DNA of 37,455 nt from an uncultured Granulosicoccaceae bacterium (GTDB taxonomy: Bacteria > Pseudomonadota > Gammaproteobacteria > Granulosicoccales > Granulosicoccaceae): positions 1-37,455 of the forward strand of contig CALGLE010000041.1 in the NCBI GenBank assembly GCA_937930305.1, read 5' to 3'. The position numbers were made by a program, and so were the translations under genes. The notes below the pieces were generated by a model. That model did not search any database and was not told the origin of the DNA. It saw nothing but the letters and a program-made list of their open reading frames with translations. This document shows, piece by piece, positions 14,392 through 24,199 of the stretch (position 1 is its first letter; each line of letters starts with the position of its first letter).

Positions 14392-16097
14392 TCAGTACAA
14401 ATAAACAGCACCCACACCTTCCAGCGAATTGTCCACTGAATTATCATTCTGATCACCGTTGATTCCTGTAGCCAAACTTTCCTCAAAAGTAGCACTCACC
14501 GCGATTGTTTCACCATCTTCGCTGATGCTAACGGTTCGGCCGAATAAATCTCTGTTATTAGCGTTGCTGGCTTTCAAGTAGGCGTGCTGCCGCCATTGTC
14601 CATTGCTACGCAAGAACACATAGGCTGCACCCGATTTGGATCTGATGGTATCTATGGGCACATCGCTGTAAACGCCACGCCCAAACGTGTCATCACCGGT
14701 GGAACCCACCACCAGGATATCGCCCTTGTGACTCAAGTTAACTGATCCCCCGAAATAGGCTTGCTCATCGGCATTGCTGGCTTTTAAATAAGCCTGCTGT
14801 TGTGGGTTGCCAGCATCATCAATAGCGAATACATAGACTGCCCCAGAATAACTCTTCGAATTGTCATTCTGGTTACCATCGATGCCTGTTGCACTGCTTT
14901 GTTCTGAACTAGCTGCAACAGCCAAAGTGCTTGCATCCCCACTTAAACTGATGCTCGCTCCAAACCCGTCTAGCACACCAGCGTTGCTGGCCTTTAGATA
15001 AGCCTGCTGTTGCCAATTGCCATCGTTTCGCGCAAACACATACACAGCCCCTGCATCGGGTGCCGTGTTGTCGGTTTGATCACCATTAACACCCGTTGCG
15101 CCGCTTTCCTCTCGTGCTGTGCCGATGGCCATGATGGTGCCGTCTGCGTTCAAACTTATCGACACGCCAAAGTAGTCTTCACTCTCTGAATTACTGGCTT
15201 TAAATAACCCACAGAAGTTTCAAGCGCACCGGTAACAAACACCGCTTCAGAATCTTCACACGACAATGCGTTGCAAGCCTGAACCATGTAGCTGGCATTC
15301 AGCCTTAAATATAACGCTACCCGGTGTTCGAATGACGACGTTGAACTCGGCAAATCCTCAGTAACACTCACATAGCCGGATACACCATCTGCGTTTTCCA
15401 ATACCCGATAGTGGGTGGCGCTTTCGATGGGTTGCCAACTAATACGAAAGGTTTTATCTGCGACAAATTCAATATCAACCTCGACAGGAATTAGTGGCTC
15501 GTTTTCAACACCGTAGGTGCCTGCATTGAGTTCGTCGAAATTGCTGATACCGTCGTTGTCATCATCCCAAATGTCAGTATTAAACTGAGCTGCGTTTATT
15601 TGAACAACGGAGTTTTCAGCCGAACCCGTTGCAAAATCTTCTTCAACAGTGCCGATGACGATGTCGCCATTAGCATCGTAGAAAGTAATAATCATAAGAT
15701 CTTCGGCATTGACTGGAAATTCACCGTTCACTGTCCACAGTTCATCACTATTCCAATTAGCGTTTAATGTGATCTCTCTCCAATCAAGCTGTACTTGCAG
15801 GGCGTTGGATTGATAGGCAGGAACCGTGATGCGAAATTCTATTTGCTTGGTGACTGCGTCAGAGTATTCTGAACCCATCGCCGATTCTTCTGCATTGTTA
15901 GAGTTATCTGAATCCTCTGTCGTTTCATCGCCATCACCCAAAACACCAGCGGTATCGCTGTTAGATTCTGAGTCAGATGAGGAATCATTGGCACTGGAAC
16001 ACGCCGAGACAAGCCAAACAGTCAGTAATACCGGAACGATAATACGTTGGGTTTGCAGAAGTGAATTGTTTAACGATTTCACGGATTGAAAAACCAT
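14392..16097 (-). pseudogene. FG-GAP repeat lipoprotein gene interrupted by a -1 frameshift
   Basis: Two minus-strand frames make one protein. The 5' part (16097 to about 15205) starts MVFQSVKSLNN, has a lipoprotein signal ending LVSAC, a Ser/Asp/Glu linker, an EF-like DDDNDGISNFDE and a fibronectin-like segment (FRISWQPIESATHYRV). At CTTTAAA (15198-15204 on plus) the frame then reads PVIQRVKTTLACR and stops. The -1 frame reads FKASNSESEDYFGVSISL and continues as at least four FG-GAP-like beta-propeller blades (AYLKASN, FG, SISLS, GAVYVF) to the stop at 14392. A matching blade at 14751-14775 has four A's where this site has three, so a one-base loss is likely. The site also reads T-TTA-AAG, so programmed frameshifting is not excluded. 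Intact, it would be a surface or periplasmic propeller lipoprotein of about 568 residues. An upstream ATG at 16184 was rejected because 16097 gives a proper signal peptide. Confidence 0.8.
15198..15204 (-). other. Frameshift point / slippery heptamer T-TTA-AAG
   Basis: In the zero frame of the lipoprotein gene the minus strand reads TAT-TTA-AAG, which fits the X-XXY-YYZ pattern for tandem -1 slippage. Slippage to TTT-AAA-GCC restores the FG-GAP frame exactly here. The same position in another blade reads TTTAAAAGCC. Confidence 0.6.
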
Positions 16098-16310
16098 CAA
16101 AACACAGCAGAAATACTGCGATCTAACGTGATAAAACACAAAATCAGTGTAGCAGAGCGCCCAAGCATGCATACCTAACACCACGTGGTATTCCTACCAG
16201 ATACAGCTCTTTTTGGAATCGTGAATGGTTATTTTGCGAAAGACGTTTCTACAAGGTGTGACGCACGACGGACTAAGGTATTTATCCAACCCGAGATGGA
16301 TAGAGTTTCT

Positions 16311-17054
16311 TTAAAAAACTACCTCAATCGCCCGATGAATCTCACTCATCACACTCGCTGGTTCATCGCCAACCAAGACAAAATGTTGCCCACCCGTTGC
16401 CCAACTGGCGGTACCCAATCCGTGCACATCAGCCACTTGAAATTCACGTTGGGTTCCAGTATCCCCTGACATATAACAGAACGCCATGGGCGCAGAACCT
16501 GGCTTAGCATACACAAGCTGCACTAATGGCGTGCCATTAAACCCCAATTGCTGTGCGCGCGCGAAGGTGTAACCAAATTCGGTTAAATCAGGGATACCGG
16601 TGCGGGTGGGTTTGAGTTGATTTACTGTTTCCAACAAACGCAATGCATCTGCCTCACGCGTTGGCGATAATGCAGCGATGGTTTTTTCAGTATAAAGCGA
16701 TTGGTAATCGGCCACTCGCTGCACCCACGTTTGATGCACACTGGTTGAAGTAATACCCGTTGAAGCGATATCAGTTGCAGCAACAACTGTTGTTCTGTTT
16801 GGCACGGTTTTTTGTAAACCGAACTGGGAAAGCAATACACCACCGGCAATACCCACACACACACAAGCTGCCATGGCGGCGTATCGCCCCCACCCACCGG
16901 CGGAGGAATCCGCAGTATCTTGCGCTAACGTTTCCTGTGAAGATACGTCAACCAAACCATCTAAGTAATTTTTTAATGAATCGGGCACAGCAGGGATTGA
17001 GCTTTGCTCGTAAGCTGCCTGAATTTTTTCACGTTCATCTAGTGTAAATGACAT
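16311..17054 (-). CDS. Single-pass membrane anti-sigma factor
   Basis: A 247-residue protein from ATG 17054 (MSFTLDEREKI), with AGGTG about eight bases upstream; a TTG at 17069 and an ATG at 17060 are in-frame alternatives. The N-terminal 50 residues are charged and cytoplasmic (EREKIQAAYEQSS, SLKNYLDGLVD), followed by one membrane helix at about 55-77 (YAAMAACVCVGIAGGVLLSQ). The periplasmic part ends with a domain containing FNGTPLVQLVY and GQHFVLVGDE. No zinc-binding HxxxCxxC motif is seen. It lies directly downstream of an ECF sigma gene in a nearly overlapping arrangement, the usual layout for a cognate anti-sigma factor that holds the sigma factor at the membrane until a signal arrives. 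Confidence 0.78.
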   Translation of the reverse strand: MSFTLDEREKIQAAYEQSSIPAVPDSLKNYLDGLVDVSSQETLAQDTADSSAGGWGRYAAMAACVCVGIAGGVLLSQFGLQKTVPNRTTVVAATDIASTGITSTSVHQTWVQRVADYQSLYTEKTIAALSPTREADALRLLETVNQLKPTRTGIPDLTEFGYTFARAQQLGFNGTPLVQLVYAKPGSAPMAFCYMSGDTGTQREFQVADVHGLGTASWATGGQHFVLVGDEPASVMSEIHRAIEVVF

Positions 17055-17065
17055 ATCCATACACC

Positions 17066-17716
17066 TCAATGCATTTCGCTTTGCGGTTTTAAAGGTTTGC
17101 TACGCCTAGCCGATTGGGAAGACTCAACCACCGTCAACTGAGATTTTTTGGCTTCGCGTTCATTGTTTTCACTCGAGCTGTCAGCTGAGATTTGTTGGCC
17201 CACACCCGCGTGTTCCGACAGTGTTTTACGTGCACGCGATAAACGACTCATGATGGTGCCGATGGGTATGTCCATAATATTGGCCGTTTCCTCATAACTG
17301 AATCCTTCAACGCACACCAATAGCACCACGGTGCGTTGTTTCTCAGGTAGTGATTCTACGGCTTTCACCATTTGTCGTAACTGAAACGCAGATTCAGGCG
17401 AGGCTGTGGAACCGACTGAACTTAATGACGAGTTTGGTTCCGTGTTGATTTGCGCGTTAAGACGGGTGTGTTCATCTTGCAGCTTTCTGATACGGGTTTG
17501 CCGGGAGCGAACCACGTTAAGCCAAAGCCTATGTTCAATACGAAACAACCAGCTGCGTAAGCGTTCACGGTTCTCATATTGGTCAGCATTTTCCAGTGCT
17601 TTCACACAGGTCCGTTGCACCAAATCTTGCGCATCGGCTTCATTACCAGTCAGACGCAAACCAAAACGCCAAAGCGCATCCAGTTCGTGGGTCAGTTGTT
17701 GGGCGATTTCACACAT
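17066..17716 (-). CDS. ECF-type RNA polymerase sigma factor
   Basis: A 216-residue sigma-70 family factor from ATG 17716 (MCEIAQQLTHEL); a TTG start at 17779 would add 21 residues. Region 2 spans ELDALWRFGLRLTGNEADAQDLVQ with the WLFRIEHRLWLN helix. Region 4 is QLRQMVKAVESLPEKQRTVV followed by YEETANIMDIPIGTIMSRLSRARK, the -35-recognising helix-turn-helix. A Ser/Arg-rich tail of about 50 residues follows region 4. Regions 3 and 1 are missing, as in ECF factors. The gene is coupled to the membrane anti-sigma gene. The divergent DUF4399 gene, with a GGAATA-type promoter candidate, is a possible target. Confidence 0.88.
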   Translation of the reverse strand: MCEIAQQLTHELDALWRFGLRLTGNEADAQDLVQRTCVKALENADQYENRERLRSWLFRIEHRLWLNVVRSRQTRIRKLQDEHTRLNAQINTEPNSSLSSVGSTASPESAFQLRQMVKAVESLPEKQRTVVLLVCVEGFSYEETANIMDIPIGTIMSRLSRARKTLSEHAGVGQQISADSSSENNEREAKKSQLTVVESSQSARRSKPLKPQSEMH

Positions 17717-17818
17717 TACAAGGTTTGGATCTGCAAGGCTTGGCTGGGTTCTTATACAGACTAATCGAATTTTAGGCAATGAGTTTGAACCTTGACGAAA
17801 AAAAATTTGAAAGCCGAT

Positions 17819-17844
17819 GGAATAAAACTCAACCGCTGCGTGTT
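17819..17844 (+). promoter_or_regulatory. Candidate ECF sigma promoter for the DUF4399 gene
   Basis: GGAATAAAA at 17819-17827 followed by CGTGTT at 17839-17844 resembles the GGAAT...CGT arrangement of many ECF promoters and lies about 57 bases before the DUF4399 start. The spacer is slightly short (14 bases between GGAATA and CGTG), so the match is only suggestive. Confidence 0.35.
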
Positions 17845-17900
17845 ATTGGGGTGAGATGTGACCTAACCGACTGAATTAAAAATACAAACGAAGAGAAGAT

Positions 17901-18335
17901 ATGCATTTATTCAAACAATTAAGAATTGCAGTTCTCACCGGCACCAGCCTAATCGCTGGTCTCGCTGTGGCCAATGACCTACCGGTGACCCCTGCTCCTG
18001 AAGGCGCAAAAGTCACCATCATTTCCCCGAATGACGGCGATACCGTGGGCACTGAAGTCGTGGTTTTATTCGGCTTGGAAGGCATGGGGGTGGCCCCTGC
18101 GGGCACAGACAATCCCGAAGCAGGGCACCATCACCTGTTGGTTGATCAAACCGAACTGCCGAAAGAAGGCGCACCGATGGGTAATCCACCACTGCACTTT
18201 GGTAAAGGTCAAACTCAAACCACATTGAGGCTAGAGCCTGGCACTCATACCTTGCAACTGATTATGGGGGACAAGTTCCACGTGCCACATAATCCACCGA
18301 TTATTTCTGAATTAGTCACGATCACTGTCAAGTGA
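17901..18335 (+). CDS. Periplasmic DUF4399 protein
   Basis: A 144-residue exported protein. Residues 1-24 are a signal peptide ending GLAVA. The DUF4399 signature follows: VTIISPNDGDTVGTEVVVLFGLEGMGVAPAG in order, then GHHHLLVD, a PLHFGKGQTQTTLRL strand, and GTHTLQLIMGDKFHVPH with PPIISE near the end. It is a small beta-sandwich with clustered histidines (GHHHLLV and HVPH) that could bind a metal. The biochemical role of the family is not known to me. An AAGAGAAG sequence sits before the ATG. The gene is divergent from the ECF sigma/anti-sigma pair and is a candidate member of that regulon. Confidence 0.85.
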   Translation: MHLFKQLRIAVLTGTSLIAGLAVANDLPVTPAPEGAKVTIISPNDGDTVGTEVVVLFGLEGMGVAPAGTDNPEAGHHHLLVDQTELPKEGAPMGNPPLHFGKGQTQTTLRLEPGTHTLQLIMGDKFHVPHNPPIISELVTITVK

Positions 18336-18349
18336 TTGCATAACAGCTT

Positions 18350-18390
18350 GGGCTTAACAAGCATAGGCAATCGCCTATGACGTTAAGCCC
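18350..18390 (+). terminator. Nested hairpin between convergent genes
   Basis: An outer 9-bp stem, GGGCTTAAC with GTTAAGCCC, encloses an inner 7-bp stem, CATAGGC with GCCTATG, and an AATC loop. It sits between the DUF4399 stop and the convergent methyltransferase stop. A TTTTCTT follows eight bases later on the plus strand, so termination of the DUF4399 transcript is plausible, but the T-tract is not adjacent. Confidence 0.6.
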
Positions 18391-18401
18391 CTGCACTTTT
18401 C

Positions 18402-19127
18402 TTAATCAGCAATCGCCACCCAAGCACAAAAATTCATCCAGCGCCAAAAACAATCCACTTGCGTAAAACCTGCGGTGCGAAGCAGCTCTTCATTCCAACG
18501 GGCGGTTACCGGCACCAACACCCCTTCCAGGGCTAAGCGCTTACGTTCAATGGATTCATCAGAGTATCCGTTGTGCCGTTTCATTTGATGGTAGTTTTGT
18601 ACCATCATGTCATTGATATCGGCTGAATCCCCCAACACTTTTTCAACCAAAATGAAGGCGCCACCTTTCACCGTAGAGCGACGAATATCGCGCAAAATGC
18701 GTTGGCGATGTTCCATGGGGGTGAACTGCAGGGTGAGTACCGATAACGTGAGCGATGCCTGAATATCCAAATACGGTTCGCGTAAGTCGTGCTTTTTAAT
18801 CGTGACTTGATGGTTGTCGATGAGCTTTTCAAAACGAGAACGCGATGCCTGCAACATCGCATCGGATAACTCTAAACCCGTGTAGTGGCAATCTGTGCCA
18901 AAGGTTTCAATAAACGGGGCTAAGGCATCGCCTCGCGAACAGCCCAAGTCAACTATGTGGGTATTTTTTTTAACAAACGGACGCGCTACATCAAACACGC
19001 TTTGGCGCATTACGTCATATTGCGGGATGGAACGACGCAGCATATCGGTAAACACGCGACACACCTCGGAATCAAATTCCCATTTATCCAGTGCTAGGTA
19101 GTTGTCATTGTCCACGTCGCTCATCAA
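18402..19127 (-). CDS. CmoA-like SAM-dependent enzyme (class I methyltransferase fold)
   Basis: A 241-residue Rossmann-fold SAM-binding protein. Motif I is IVDLGCSRGDALAPF (near residues 58-72), with the acidic TGLELSDAM next and TLSVLTLQFTPMEHRQ as motif IV. The overall line-up follows CmoA (carboxy-SAM synthase) end to end: WEFDSEVCRVFTDMLRRSIP at the start, KGGAFILVEK, and the KRHNGYSDESIERKR segment where CmoA has RANGYSELEISQKR. Length is close to E. coli CmoA (247). CmoA makes carboxy-SAM from SAM and prephenate for wobble uridine modification in tRNA, with CmoB as partner. No cmoB is next to it, and several positions differ, so a diverged paralogue is as likely as CmoA itself. Confidence 0.7.
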   Translation of the reverse strand: MMSDVDNDNYLALDKWEFDSEVCRVFTDMLRRSIPQYDVMRQSVFDVARPFVKKNTHIVDLGCSRGDALAPFIETFGTDCHYTGLELSDAMLQASRSRFEKLIDNHQVTIKKHDLREPYLDIQASLTLSVLTLQFTPMEHRQRILRDIRRSTVKGGAFILVEKVLGDSADINDMMVQNYHQMKRHNGYSDESIERKRLALEGVLVPVTARWNEELLRTAGFTQVDCFWRWMNFCAWVAIAD

Positions 19128-19243
19128 TTAAGCACCATCAATTAGCCGCGATCCATTGTCCACAGTCCACTGCCCTCTATCCGCTATCAATCACGCTAGC
19201 GGTGGCTCTGGTGTGGTAACCATATCGCGTTGGTTTCAATCAG

Positions 19244-20575
<1,332 letters not shown>

Positions 20576-20586
20576 TTAAAGAAAAA

Positions 20587-21846
20587 TTAAGATGTTATCG
20601 GTTCAACGCACCAATCATTGTCGCGTTGAAGCAGTTGATGGGAGCACTGATACAACTCCGGGCCACTGTTGTCCCCCGGTAATGCCAAAACCACCCGCGT
20701 TCCCGATGAACGTAAGTTACGTACTTGTTGCCAAAGTGCCGCCTCTAATGCCACACTTAAGTCTTTTGTGTTCGGTACAAACACACCTTGCTTGGGTGCT
20801 GAGTTAATGAAGGCATCTTGCGCGTTGGCCGCCAATCGAGACAATTGCGTTAAGTCCCCGCTGAAACCCGTTGCCGGTCGGTCTCGACCGAAGGCGGTGC
20901 CAATCGCATCATAACGACCGCCACGCGCAAGCACATCGCCTGCTTCGTTGTACGCTGCGAACAACATACCGGTGTGATAGCGATAGCCACGCAGTTCGGC
21001 TAAATCAATGACGAGTCGCACGCCCTCGTGGGATCGTTGAATCGCTGCGATGACGTCGCTCAAGGTGTGCAATGCAGCTGTTATAACCTCGGCACCACCC
21101 GTGGGCATGTCTTGAGTCACGGCATCGGCAAGTAATTCAGCTTGGGCTTGTTCAACCACATCACTGCCACCGCGTAAATTCAGTAAAGCCACAAACGCTT
21201 GTTTAAGGCCATCGGAACATTGGGCCGAAGACAATGCGCTTTCCATGTCAGGCAAAGAGCCTCGGTTCATGGCGGTGAACACCGCTCTTTGCTCCGCGTC
21301 AGTAAAGCCTGCGGCGGTGCACAGCCCTTGGTACACACCGACATGCCCTAGGTCGAGCACCAAAGACTGATTACTGAGACCGGCCAAACCGGCGGTGTCG
21401 AGCATTAAGCGAATCACTTCGATATCAGCGGCATTACCGGCGTGACCAAATAATTCCGCACCAAACTGTTGTGGTGTGCGACTGCCCCCGTAACCATCGG
21501 TACGCGCGCGCAGAACCGTGCCGGTGTAACACAAACGATTCGGGCCATCGGTGCGCAATTCATGCGCATCGAGACGCGCCACTTGCGGGGTCATATCGGC
21601 GCGCACGCCCAAGGTGCGACCACTTTGCTGGTCGACCACTTTGAACGTTTGTAGGGAGGTGGCTTCACCGGTGCCGGTGAGCAGCGCATCAATGTATTCG
21701 ATGAGCGGCGGCATCACCAACTCATAGCCTGAGTGGCGAGCGCAATCGGTGAATTGGCGGCGAAGCTGATCCACTCGCCAGGCATCGGCGGGCAGCAGTT
21801 CGTCTACGCCATCTGGCAATTGCCAGGCGGCGGTTGATTCAGTCAT
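20587..21846 (-). CDS. hisZ: ATP phosphoribosyltransferase regulatory subunit
   Basis: A 419-residue class II aminoacyl-tRNA-synthetase-like protein related to HisRS but without aminoacylation function. It starts WQLPDGVDELLPADAWRVD, the standard HisZ opening. It has GYELVMPPLIEY, the motif LGVRADMTPQVARLDA, and GYRYHTGMLFAAYNEAGD with RGGRYDAIGTAFGR further on. HisZ partners with short-form HisG to make the first enzyme of histidine synthesis and gives it feedback control. Its presence predicts a short HisG elsewhere in the genome. It lies 18 bases downstream of the DUF2065 gene. Confidence 0.95.
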   Translation of the reverse strand: MTESTAAWQLPDGVDELLPADAWRVDQLRRQFTDCARHSGYELVMPPLIEYIDALLTGTGEATSLQTFKVVDQQSGRTLGVRADMTPQVARLDAHELRTDGPNRLCYTGTVLRARTDGYGGSRTPQQFGAELFGHAGNAADIEVIRLMLDTAGLAGLSNQSLVLDLGHVGVYQGLCTAAGFTDAEQRAVFTAMNRGSLPDMESALSSAQCSDGLKQAFVALLNLRGGSDVVEQAQAELLADAVTQDMPTGGAEVITAALHTLSDVIAAIQRSHEGVRLVIDLAELRGYRYHTGMLFAAYNEAGDVLARGGRYDAIGTAFGRDRPATGFSGDLTQLSRLAANAQDAFINSAPKQGVFVPNTKDLSVALEAALWQQVRNLRSSGTRVVLALPGDNSGPELYQCSHQLLQRDNDWCVEPITS

Positions 21847-21864
21847 GGCAGCAAAAGCTCTGCT

Positions 21865-22050
21865 CTAGCGAGCGAAGGTGATTAACAAGACGCCGACAAT
21901 CATACTCGACAAGCCGATCAGCCGCAGGTGATCAGCGCCCACATCGGCCAACATTTTGGCAAATCGCTTATAGGCATCGGGGCTGATGGCAGGCATCAGC
22001 CCCTCAATGACTAGGACCAGACCGATGGCGGTTAACCAAAACCCCGCCAA
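21865..22050 (-). CDS. DUF2065 small inner-membrane protein (YjeT-like)
   Basis: A 61-residue protein with two hydrophobic helices (ALTAIGLVLVIEGLMPAI-like N-terminal stretch, residues 4-20, and MIVGVLLITFA at the end) joined by PDAYKRFAKMLADVG. This is the DUF2065 pattern: VxEGLxP, then a short amphipathic segment, then LRxxGLxxMxxG. The E. coli counterpart, yjeT, also sits between hflC and purA. Its function is unknown. It starts four bases after hflC. Confidence 0.88.
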   Translation of the reverse strand: MAGFWLTAIGLVLVIEGLMPAISPDAYKRFAKMLADVGADHLRLIGLSSMIVGVLLITFAR

Positions 22051-22053
22051 GGC

Positions 22054-22953
22054 CTACTGCTCGGCAGGTGCAGACGGCGTACCGGCACCGGGAGCCGCAT
22101 TGAAGTGCTTGAAGAAGTCCGAATCGGGCCTCAGCATCAACACGTCATTACCGCCACTGAACGCTTTACGATAGGCTTGCAGGCTGCGATACAGGTTATA
22201 AAATTCCGGATCAGAAGAATACGCATCCGCGTACACCTGAGCAGACTTGGCATCGCCTTGACCGCGGGTGGTTTCAGCCGTGGAATAGGCCGAGGCCAGA
22301 ATTTCCGCTCGCTGACGATCAGCCCCTGCCACGATGATCTTGGCCGTCTCTTCCCCTTCTGAACGAATCTCACGCGCAATCGCTGCACGCTCTTTCGCCA
22401 TTCGTTGATAGACCGAGTCCTGAACGTTCTCCGGCAATTCCACTTGCTTGATGCGCACATCGATGACTTCGATGCCAAGAGATGTGGCTTGGGTGTTGAC
22501 GGCTTGTTGAATGGCCGACATTAACGAGGTTCGATTCTCTGACACCACTTGTCGCAACGTTTGATTACCAAACTCGTTTCGAAGCGAATCGCGTAAAAAG
22601 TCCGACAAGCGATTAATGGCGTTGGATTCCACACCACTTAAACGCGTGTAGAACGTTTCAGGGTCGGCGATCCGCCACTTCACAAACGAATCCACTATCA
22701 CGGTTTTCTGCTCACTGGTCAGAACCCCTTGTGGGCGCATGTCTAAGGTTAAGATGCGCTTATCAAATCGTTTGATGGTTTCCACAAACGGAATTTTGGG
22801 ATGCAGGCCCGGCTCATAGGATGAGTTTTGGATCTTTCCCAGTCGCAGCTTAATCGCGTTTTCGGTTTCTTTAACCGTGAACACACTGTTGATGGCGACC
22901 AAAAACAAGACCGCCGCAAGCACCAAGGTGACTGGATTTAACAAACGATTCAT
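22054..22953 (-). CDS. hflC: HflC, SPFH-domain regulator of FtsH
   Basis: A 299-residue membrane protein with an N-terminal transmembrane helix (VTLVLAAVLFLVAINSVF) and a periplasmic SPFH/band 7 domain (FTVKETENAIKLRLG, PGLHPKIPFVETIKRFDKRI). A long helical stretch with AKERAAIAREIRSEGEE follows. With HflK it forms the large cage around FtsH and modulates degradation of membrane proteins and phage CII. The start overlaps the hflK stop (ATGA), as in other gammaproteobacteria. The C-terminal tail after DSDFFKHF is Ala/Pro-rich and variable. Confidence 0.96.
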   Translation of the reverse strand: MNRLLNPVTLVLAAVLFLVAINSVFTVKETENAIKLRLGKIQNSSYEPGLHPKIPFVETIKRFDKRILTLDMRPQGVLTSEQKTVIVDSFVKWRIADPETFYTRLSGVESNAINRLSDFLRDSLRNEFGNQTLRQVVSENRTSLMSAIQQAVNTQATSLGIEVIDVRIKQVELPENVQDSVYQRMAKERAAIAREIRSEGEETAKIIVAGADRQRAEILASAYSTAETTRGQGDAKSAQVYADAYSSDPEFYNLYRSLQAYRKAFSGGNDVLMLRPDSDFFKHFNAAPGAGTPSAPAEQ

Positions 22954-24161
22954 CGGGTAGTCCCTCGATCACGTGAACGCGCACCACCGGTGTTTCTATT
23001 GGGATCGATGGTGGTTGGAACACGTTGTAAGTCAGTCGCGCTAGGCACAATGGAACCGTTGCCTGTGGGCAAGGTGTTCACGTTCGTGCGCGGTTGTTGC
23101 GAGCCTTGCATGAGTTTGTCTAACGGCAGGTACGTCATGTTGCTGCCGTTGTCACCGTCCATCAACACCTTATTGGTGTTTGACAGTACCGATTCCATCG
23201 ACTCGATATACAAACGATCCCGCGTCACTTGCGGGGCCTTTTCGTATTCGGTTAACAAAGACAGGAAGCGTTGAGATTCACCCACAGACGCCTCAGTGAC
23301 TCGAGACTTATAAGCTTCAGCCTCTTCAACCACACGCTGAGCATCACCTCGAGCTCGCGGCAGAATTTCATTTCGATAAGCTTCAGATTCACTGATAAAA
23401 CGCTCTTTATCTTCTCGTGCTTTGATCACGTCTTCAAACGCATCACGCACTTCTTCCGGGGCTTCCGATTGCGTTAAGTTCACTTCGGTGATTTCAATAC
23501 CGGATTTGTAGTCGGACAGAATGGATTGCAAACTGGTTTCCACTTCAATGGTGACCGCGTCTCGACCAGAGGTGATGAGTGGGTTCATTTCAGTACGACC
23601 CACCACTTCCCGTAAAGAACTTTCCGCCGCCTGTTGCACCGTGTCTTCCGGTGAACGCACGTTGAATAAATAGTCTTCAGCGTTAGCGATGCGGTACTGC
23701 ACGTTTAACGCAATTTCCACCAAGTTCTCATCTTTGGTGAGCGCTAACTGACGCGCCACCTCTGACGAATTGATTTCTTCGGTGTTAACCAAGGTGACCT
23801 TTTGAACCGGCCAAGGGATATGCCAATTCAAACCCGACTGGGTGGTGCGAACATGACGACCAAACTGGGTGACCACACCCGATTCAGCTGGTTGCACCAA
23901 GTACAAACCGGTGAGCAGCCACGCAACGATGACTAAGGAGGCAATGATGGACATCGCCATCCCGCTCATCTTGGGCGCGTTGGGAAAGTTTCCACCACCG
24001 CCGCTGCTGCGTTTTTTACCTTTACCACCAAATAAGCCGTTGAGCTTATCGCTTAAATTTTTGAAGAACTCGTCAAGGTCCGGTGGCCCACCCGAATTTT
24101 TATTCCGGTTACCCCACGGATCATTATCGTTCCCGTTACCGCCTGGCTCATTCCAAGCCAT
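22950..24161 (-). CDS. hflK: HflK, SPFH-domain regulator of FtsH
   Basis: A 403-residue protein starting MAWNEPGGNGNDNDPWG, the typical HflK opening; an ATG ten codons upstream is a poorer choice. A Gly/Asn-rich cytoplasmic segment is followed by DLDEFFKNLSDKLNGLFG, one transmembrane helix (MSIIASLVIVAWLLTGLYLV) and the SPFH domain (VQPAESGVVTQFGRHVRT, GLNWHIPWPVQKV). A coiled helical region has REDKERFISESEAYRNEILP. It assembles with HflC into the FtsH-surrounding complex. It is 38 bases downstream of hflX. Confidence 0.96.
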   Translation of the reverse strand: MAWNEPGGNGNDNDPWGNRNKNSGGPPDLDEFFKNLSDKLNGLFGGKGKKRSSGGGGNFPNAPKMSGMAMSIIASLVIVAWLLTGLYLVQPAESGVVTQFGRHVRTTQSGLNWHIPWPVQKVTLVNTEEINSSEVARQLALTKDENLVEIALNVQYRIANAEDYLFNVRSPEDTVQQAAESSLREVVGRTEMNPLITSGRDAVTIEVETSLQSILSDYKSGIEITEVNLTQSEAPEEVRDAFEDVIKAREDKERFISESEAYRNEILPRARGDAQRVVEEAEAYKSRVTEASVGESQRFLSLLTEYEKAPQVTRDRLYIESMESVLSNTNKVLMDGDNGSNMTYLPLDKLMQGSQQPRTNVNTLPTGNGSIVPSATDLQRVPTTIDPNRNTGGARSRDRGTTR

Positions 24162-24199
24162 ATGATTTGTACTCCGGGTTGGCGCAGCCAACCATGATA

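Noticed and set aside
16185..16469. Plus-strand frame of 94 codons between the FG-GAP and anti-sigma genes
   Set aside because: Its second half overlaps the anti-sigma gene in antisense, and no domain or good ribosome-binding site is seen.
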